Assembly: GCA_009885205.1 (NCBI GenBank)
Contig: VFLE01000039.1
Coordinates: 1 to 14,901, forward strand
DNA length: 14,901 nt
Reading direction: 5' to 3'
Source: Candidatus Shapirobacteria bacterium
Lineage (GTDB): Bacteria > Patescibacteriota > Microgenomatia > UBA12405
Under the pieces are notes generated by a model. That model made no database searches and was not told where the DNA came from. It saw only the letters and a list, made by a program, of their open reading frames with translations. This document shows, piece after piece, positions 12,539 through 14,901 of this stretch (within the stretch, counting starts at the first letter, position 1; every line of letters starts with the position of its first letter). The position numbers and the translations under genes are program-made.

Positions 12539-12931
12539 TTAAATTTCGTTAAGTTTAATTTCCTTTAAATCTTTAGCAAAATTAGCTTCTAATTTCTGCC
12601 AAATACTTCTCATTTTACAACCATCTTCACGGGTACATCCACCAGATTTAACTAAACACCTAACCATCCCTTTATTTTCCCCTAAAGCTTCAAGTAAATC
12701 ATACAACGTCTTGTCTTTCCACCCTGGCATCAATATATACCCCCCCATTTTACCTTCCCTTCCTTCTACAATTCCCCCTTTACGCAAATCAATTGCCACT
12801 TGACCCAAAAAACGATAGGGTAAATTTAATTCTTTAGATGCTTCCATCAAAGAGGTAACTCTACCTTTTTTTTTGGTCAATAACGACATCAATTCAATCG
12901 CATATTCAACTTTTTTTGATATGGTAATCAT
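12539..12931 (-). CDS. Rrf2 family transcriptional regulator (IscR-like)
   Basis: A 130-aa winged-helix regulator. It begins MITISKKVEYAIELMSLL, the usual Rrf2 start, with the recognition region ASKELNLPYRFLGQVAIDLRKGG and wing VEGREGKMGGYIL. Cys92, Cys99 and Cys105 (RCLVKSGGC...DGCKM) are spaced nearly as the [2Fe-2S] cluster ligands of IscR (92/98/104), so a cluster-sensing regulator is likely; RsrR/NsrR-type sensing is an alternative. The ATG at 12931 is chosen: an upstream in-frame start at 12958 would run through the dyad operator and add an unlike tail. A -10 hexamer TATAGT ends six bases before this ATG. The dyad covering it suggests autoregulation. Confidence 0.9.
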   Translation of the reverse strand: MITISKKVEYAIELMSLLTKKKGRVTSLMEASKELNLPYRFLGQVAIDLRKGGIVEGREGKMGGYILMPGWKDKTLYDLLEALGENKGMVRCLVKSGGCTREDGCKMRSIWQKLEANFAKDLKEIKLNEI

Positions 12932-12933
12932 AC

Positions 12934-12952
12934 TACTACTATAACAGTAGTA
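12934..12952. promoter_or_regulatory. Candidate Rrf2 operator (19-nt dyad)
   Basis: TACTACT-ATAAC-AGTAGTA, a perfect 7-bp inverted repeat with 5-base centre, immediately upstream of the Rrf2 start. It contains the minus-strand -10 TATAGT (12943-12938) and lies over the -35 zone of the plus-strand promoter at 12964-12972. Length and symmetry suit a homodimeric winged-helix regulator. Confidence 0.65.
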
Positions 12953-12963
12953 TAACAAAAAAA

Positions 12964-12972
12964 TGCTATAAT
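12964..12972 (+). promoter_or_regulatory. Extended -10 promoter for the ncRNA
   Basis: TGCTATAAT: a perfect TATAAT (12967-12972) with the extended TGn. The expected start is at about 12979, the first base of a long closing stem. No coding region follows on this strand. Confidence 0.7.
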
Positions 12973-12978
12973 TAGTTG

Positions 12979-13139
12979 TCCTACAAAAAGCGATCTTTGA
13001 GAAGGTGTTTTTTCTAGCTAACCTTTCTTAAGGGGAGGACTTGTGTCAGTATCGGCTTTGCCTTTATCGACCAGTTTCCCACCACGTAACTTAGCGTGGA
13101 GAAGCCACTATCGAAGTTAACTTTTTGTGGGATATTTTA
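12979..13139 (+). ncRNA. Candidate structured small RNA, about 160 nt
   Basis: The ends pair: TCCTACAAAAAG (12979-12990) with CTTTTTGTGGGA (13121-13132), 12 consecutive pairs with one G-U, followed by the U-rich TATTTTATT. Inside are hairpin 1 (AGAAGGT 13000-13006 with ACCTTTCT 13021-13028, one bulge), arm 2 (GGGGA 13032-13036 with TTCCC 13076-13080, then GTC/GAC, GTA/TAT and GGC/GCC around a TTT loop at 13057-13059) and hairpin 3 (CCACG 13082-13086 with CGTGG 13095-13099). An extended -10 sits at the right distance upstream. It overlaps the 3' end of the glycosyltransferase gene in antisense. Size and closed-rod shape recall 6S RNA, but I do not recognise its conserved sequence; it is not tmRNA, SRP RNA or RNase P by size or motif. 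Family unassigned. Confidence 0.6.
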
Positions 13140-14326
13140 TTCCAAATTTTTTCCATCGTTTTACTATTATTTTTAGCTTCAATTTCAATCGTTTTAGCAA
13201 ACTTTGTGTTATATTTTTTAGGGTTTTTCAAATATCCGAGTAAAAAATCCTCCGCTTCACCCAAACCCTCCTTAACCCATCCTAATTTCTTTTTCAAAAT
13301 CAAATCAATATTTCCGTCTTCCTGTCCCCCAATATGAGTTATCGCCACAAAAGGTTTGTGTGCAGCCACCACATCAAATAAAAAATTTGGTCCAGCTTTA
13401 CCAAAAACAATATCCGAGATTGACAACACCTCAGCCATATTCTCAATCCATCCCAAATTAATAATTTTTACCTGACTTTTAATATTAATTTTTTCAAATA
13501 TCTTTTTATACTGTTCCACCATTTTAAATGCCACTTTATCGGTTCCCGTATTAAAAATAATGGTACATTTTTGTTTTATAAGTAACAATACTGGCAAAAA
13601 TTTTGTTATCGCATTTGTCCCCAAGCTTCCCCCGCCAATAAACACTACCGCCTCCCCCTCCTCAATCCCCATTTCTTTCTTAGTTTGAAGTTTGAAGTTT
13701 GAAGTTTGCCTGCCTGCCGGCGAGGCAGGTAAATTTGTTTTTTGGAAATTATACATCTCTTGTCGTGTCCACCACCCCGTTTTCAAAATATTTTCTTTTT
13801 TAATACCGTAACTTATTGCCTGTTTATAGGCCACACCATCATAAACCAAGTTTAAATCAGCATTTTTAACAAATGAAATTGGGTTACTAGTCCACGGATC
13901 AGCTACTACCGTCCACAACTCAAAATCTTTATTTTCTTTTTCTTTCCACCGTGACAAAGAATGACTATACAAAAAATATGAACAAATTATTAAATCTGGT
14001 CTATATTTATTTATTACCTTTTTCAAAAGTAATACATTACGGTCAGTAACTTCCAAAAAAATATCACGTAAATAATTATTTTCCATTAATAATTTTGACA
14101 ATTTATTCGTTGATGGAAAATATCTATACATAAAAGTATATATATCATTAGCTGTTGATAGCGGCATTTTTACTTCGACATAATCAACTTTAATACCATT
14201 ATTCTGCTTTACAGAATTTTCTTTTTTCTTCAAAAAATCATATATTGCCTTGGCTATCGACCTATGCCCCCACGGCATGTCATCAGTCAACACTAAAATT
14301 CTGCGTTGCAGAAGCTTCTTTTTCAT
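13091..14326 (-). CDS. MGDG-synthase/UgtP-like lipid glycosyltransferase
   Basis: A 411-aa GT-B enzyme resembling processive diacylglycerol glycosyltransferases and MurG (GT28). The N-terminal acceptor domain has LTDDMPWGHRSIAKAIYDFL (the GH-x-A-x-AI motif) and ends in PDLIICSYFLYS; the C-terminal nucleotide-sugar domain has VVFIGGGSLGTNAI, IINLGWIENMAEVLSISDIVFGKAGPNFLFD and VAITHIGGQEDGNIDLI, matching the donor-binding and GQExGN motifs. It would transfer a sugar from a UDP-sugar to a membrane lipid at the inner face. Residues about 191-215 (YNFQKTNLPASPAGRQTSNF onward) are encoded by three repeat families inserted in frame between the domains. The last 14 codons overlap the antisense ncRNA candidate. 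Its ATG lies 10 bases after the HNH gene's stop. Confidence 0.82.
   Translation of the reverse strand: MKKKLLQRRILVLTDDMPWGHRSIAKAIYDFLKKKENSVKQNNGIKVDYVEVKMPLSTANDIYTFMYRYFPSTNKLSKLLMENNYLRDIFLEVTDRNVLLLKKVINKYRPDLIICSYFLYSHSLSRWKEKENKDFELWTVVADPWTSNPISFVKNADLNLVYDGVAYKQAISYGIKKENILKTGWWTRQEMYNFQKTNLPASPAGRQTSNFKLQTKKEMGIEEGEAVVFIGGGSLGTNAITKFLPVLLLIKQKCTIIFNTGTDKVAFKMVEQYKKIFEKINIKSQVKIINLGWIENMAEVLSISDIVFGKAGPNFLFDVVAAHKPFVAITHIGGQEDGNIDLILKKKLGWVKEGLGEAEDFLLGYLKNPKKYNTKFAKTIEIEAKNNSKTMEKIWNKISHKKLTSIVASPR
13682..13754. repeat. Composite repeat inside the glycosyltransferase gene
   Basis: Three TTTGAAG units (13682-13707), the imperfect GC palindrome GCCTGCCTGCCGGCGAGG plus CAGG (13708-13729), then TTTGTTTTTTGGAAATTATAC (13734-13754). 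The unit order TTTGAAG, GC palindrome, TTGGAAATT combines three families seen separately elsewhere in the window. It is translated in frame as an interdomain insertion. Confidence 0.85.
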
Positions 14327-14336
14327 AAGCTATATT

Positions 14337-14753
14337 TTACCTCACTTTTCTTCCGAACCTTCCCTTTCCTTTATTTGAGTTTTTATAAGTGGAAGTTAAG
14401 CTATGACAATTTGGACAAAGCAATCTTATATTCAATAAATCATTATTTTTATAGTTGCCATCAATGTGATCAATCTCAAGTGGGATTCTTCCAGTACTTA
14501 AATTGATTTTTGACCAACCACACATAGAACATTTATTATTATTTATTCCAAAAATATACTTTCTTGCCCAAGGTCTCAGCAACCCATTCGTATTCATCGG
14601 ATTATCATTACCCTTCAGCCATTTATCAATTAAAATATTCGTTTGGAATTCATGTTGACATTTTAATGAGCAATAAATCCCCCAACTAGAAGAGTGATGA
14701 AAATATTCCTTTTTACAACTTTTACAAACAGCACGTATATTTCGTTTACTCAT
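14337..14753 (-). CDS. Zinc-ribbon HNH endonuclease domain protein
   Basis: A 138-aa protein with two metal-binding parts. N-terminal zinc ribbon: Cys10/Cys13 (VCKSCKKEYF) and Cys28/Cys32 (YCSLKCQ). C-terminal HNH nuclease: structural Cys75/Cys78 (CSMCGW) and Cys113/Cys116 (CPNC), with IDHIDGNYKNNDLLNIRLL carrying catalytic His96 and the Asn positions, and His117 in CPNCHSLT. This form is common in phage-derived and free-standing HNH endonucleases. The NPMNTNGLLRPWARKYIF stretch between them is like a DNA-contacting NUMOD-type linker. No intron or intein boundary is seen, so it appears stand-alone. It is directly upstream of the glycosyltransferase on the same strand. Target unknown: homing, phage or defence role are all possible. 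Confidence 0.88.
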   Translation of the reverse strand: MSKRNIRAVCKSCKKEYFHHSSSWGIYCSLKCQHEFQTNILIDKWLKGNDNPMNTNGLLRPWARKYIFGINNNKCSMCGWSKINLSTGRIPLEIDHIDGNYKNNDLLNIRLLCPNCHSLTSTYKNSNKGKGRFGRKVR

Positions 14754-14819
14754 AGAACTAACAATATAGTATCACATAGCTCTAACATATATCTATTAAA
14801 TTCTAAAACGAATCCGAAC

Positions 14820-14838
14820 ACCTGATTTAAAATCAGGT
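14820..14838. promoter_or_regulatory. Dyad directly before the right-edge ORF
   Basis: ACCTGATTT-A-AAATCAGGT, a 9-bp inverted repeat with one central base, ending immediately before the ATG at 14839. As RNA it could form a CCTGA/TCAGG stem with a 7-base loop; as DNA it resembles an operator or a mobile-element end. Confidence 0.45.
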
Positions 14839-14901
14839 ATGAATAAAAGAAAAAAGATAGATGGAGTTGAGAGAGATAAAATCTCAGTTTTACTGGCTTC
14901 G
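14839..14901 (+). CDS. 5' end of an ORF running off the window
   Basis: ATG followed by 20 open codons to the window end: MNKRKKIDGVERDKISVLLA and one more residue. The basic start followed by RDKISVLLAS resembles the lead-in helix of a helix-turn-helix domain such as those of IS30-like transposases or site-specific regulators, but only 21 residues are visible, so no function is assigned. There is no Shine-Dalgarno; the dyad at 14820-14838 abuts the start. Confidence 0.4.
   Translation, partial: MNKRKKIDGVERDKISVLLAS

Noticed and set aside
12934..12958. Upstream TTG-type start extending the Rrf2 protein by nine residues
   Set aside because: The added LYYCYSSS tail is translation of the dyad operator and promoter, and MITISKKVEYA is the normal family start.
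13682..13754. CRISPR-like array or intein in the glycosyltransferase gene
   Set aside because: Repeat units are only 7 bp without spacers, and the insert lacks any intein motifs.
14820..14838. Possible tRNA-Leu(UAA) anticodon arm (CCTGA, loop TTTAAAA, TCAGG)
   Set aside because: No D-arm, T-arm or acceptor stem can be found around it on either strand.

Overview
The window is AT-rich, with compact genes, very short gaps between divergent starts and many short dispersed repeats, some lying inside reading frames. The gene complement (reduced DprA-like protein, short zinc-ribbon L28, MreB beside a class B PBP, MGDG-synthase-like glycosyltransferase, secreted protein with a dockerin-like tail) and the repeat-derived peptides LPAGRQ and LQTSNFK suggest a Candidate Phyla Radiation (Patescibacteria) bacterium, most likely Microgenomates-like. 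This is inference from style and content; no rRNA is present to prove it.

Layout. 1-315: two tiny plus-strand ORFs of unknown function. 360-5960 (minus strand): topA, a repeat-rich gap, a one-domain DprA-like gene, then mreB and mrdA (PBP2), which overlap by ATGA and form a cell-wall pair. 5980-7773 (plus): an O-antigen-ligase-like membrane protein with TPRs, divergent from mreB. 7774-7968: palindromic repeats. 7969-9373: divergent def and fmt, the formyl-methionine cycle. 9558-9671: a 37-residue lysine-rich histone-H1-like peptide with a consensus promoter, strong Shine-Dalgarno and terminator. 9700-10502: divergent rpmB and an M50 protease. 10555-12189: a secreted protein with a beta-sandwich and a dockerin-like end, whose signal peptide is frame-broken at a 7-bp repeat. 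12193-12931 (minus): a DUF1858 redox protein and an Rrf2/IscR-type regulator. 12979-13139 (plus): a candidate structured non-coding RNA divergent from the regulator. 13091-14753 (minus): a lipid-type glycosyltransferase and a zinc-ribbon HNH protein. 14839-14901: the start of a further plus-strand ORF.

The most promising new system is at 12929-13139. A 19-nt dyad overlaps the apparent -10 of the Rrf2 gene and sits over the -35 region of an extended -10 promoter (TGCTATAAT) firing the other way. The predicted start of that transcript falls on the first base of a 12-bp closing stem that encloses about 160 nt with three further hairpins and is followed by a U-rich tract. This would fit a redox- or Fe-S-controlled small RNA divergent from its regulator. 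I could not assign it to a known RNA family.

Two other themes run through the window. Three divergent pairs (mreB/ligase, def/fmt, rpmB/M50) have start codons only 17-19 bp apart with -10-like hexamers 5-8 nt from the starts, which suggests leaderless mRNAs. Several repeat families (tandem TTTGAAG, TTGGAAATT, AATTCGTAATT, a GC-rich palindrome and GTAGAGAC palindromes) recur in gaps and, in frame, inside topA, the DprA-like gene and the glycosyltransferase; one comparison of two copies looks like an empty and a filled insertion site.
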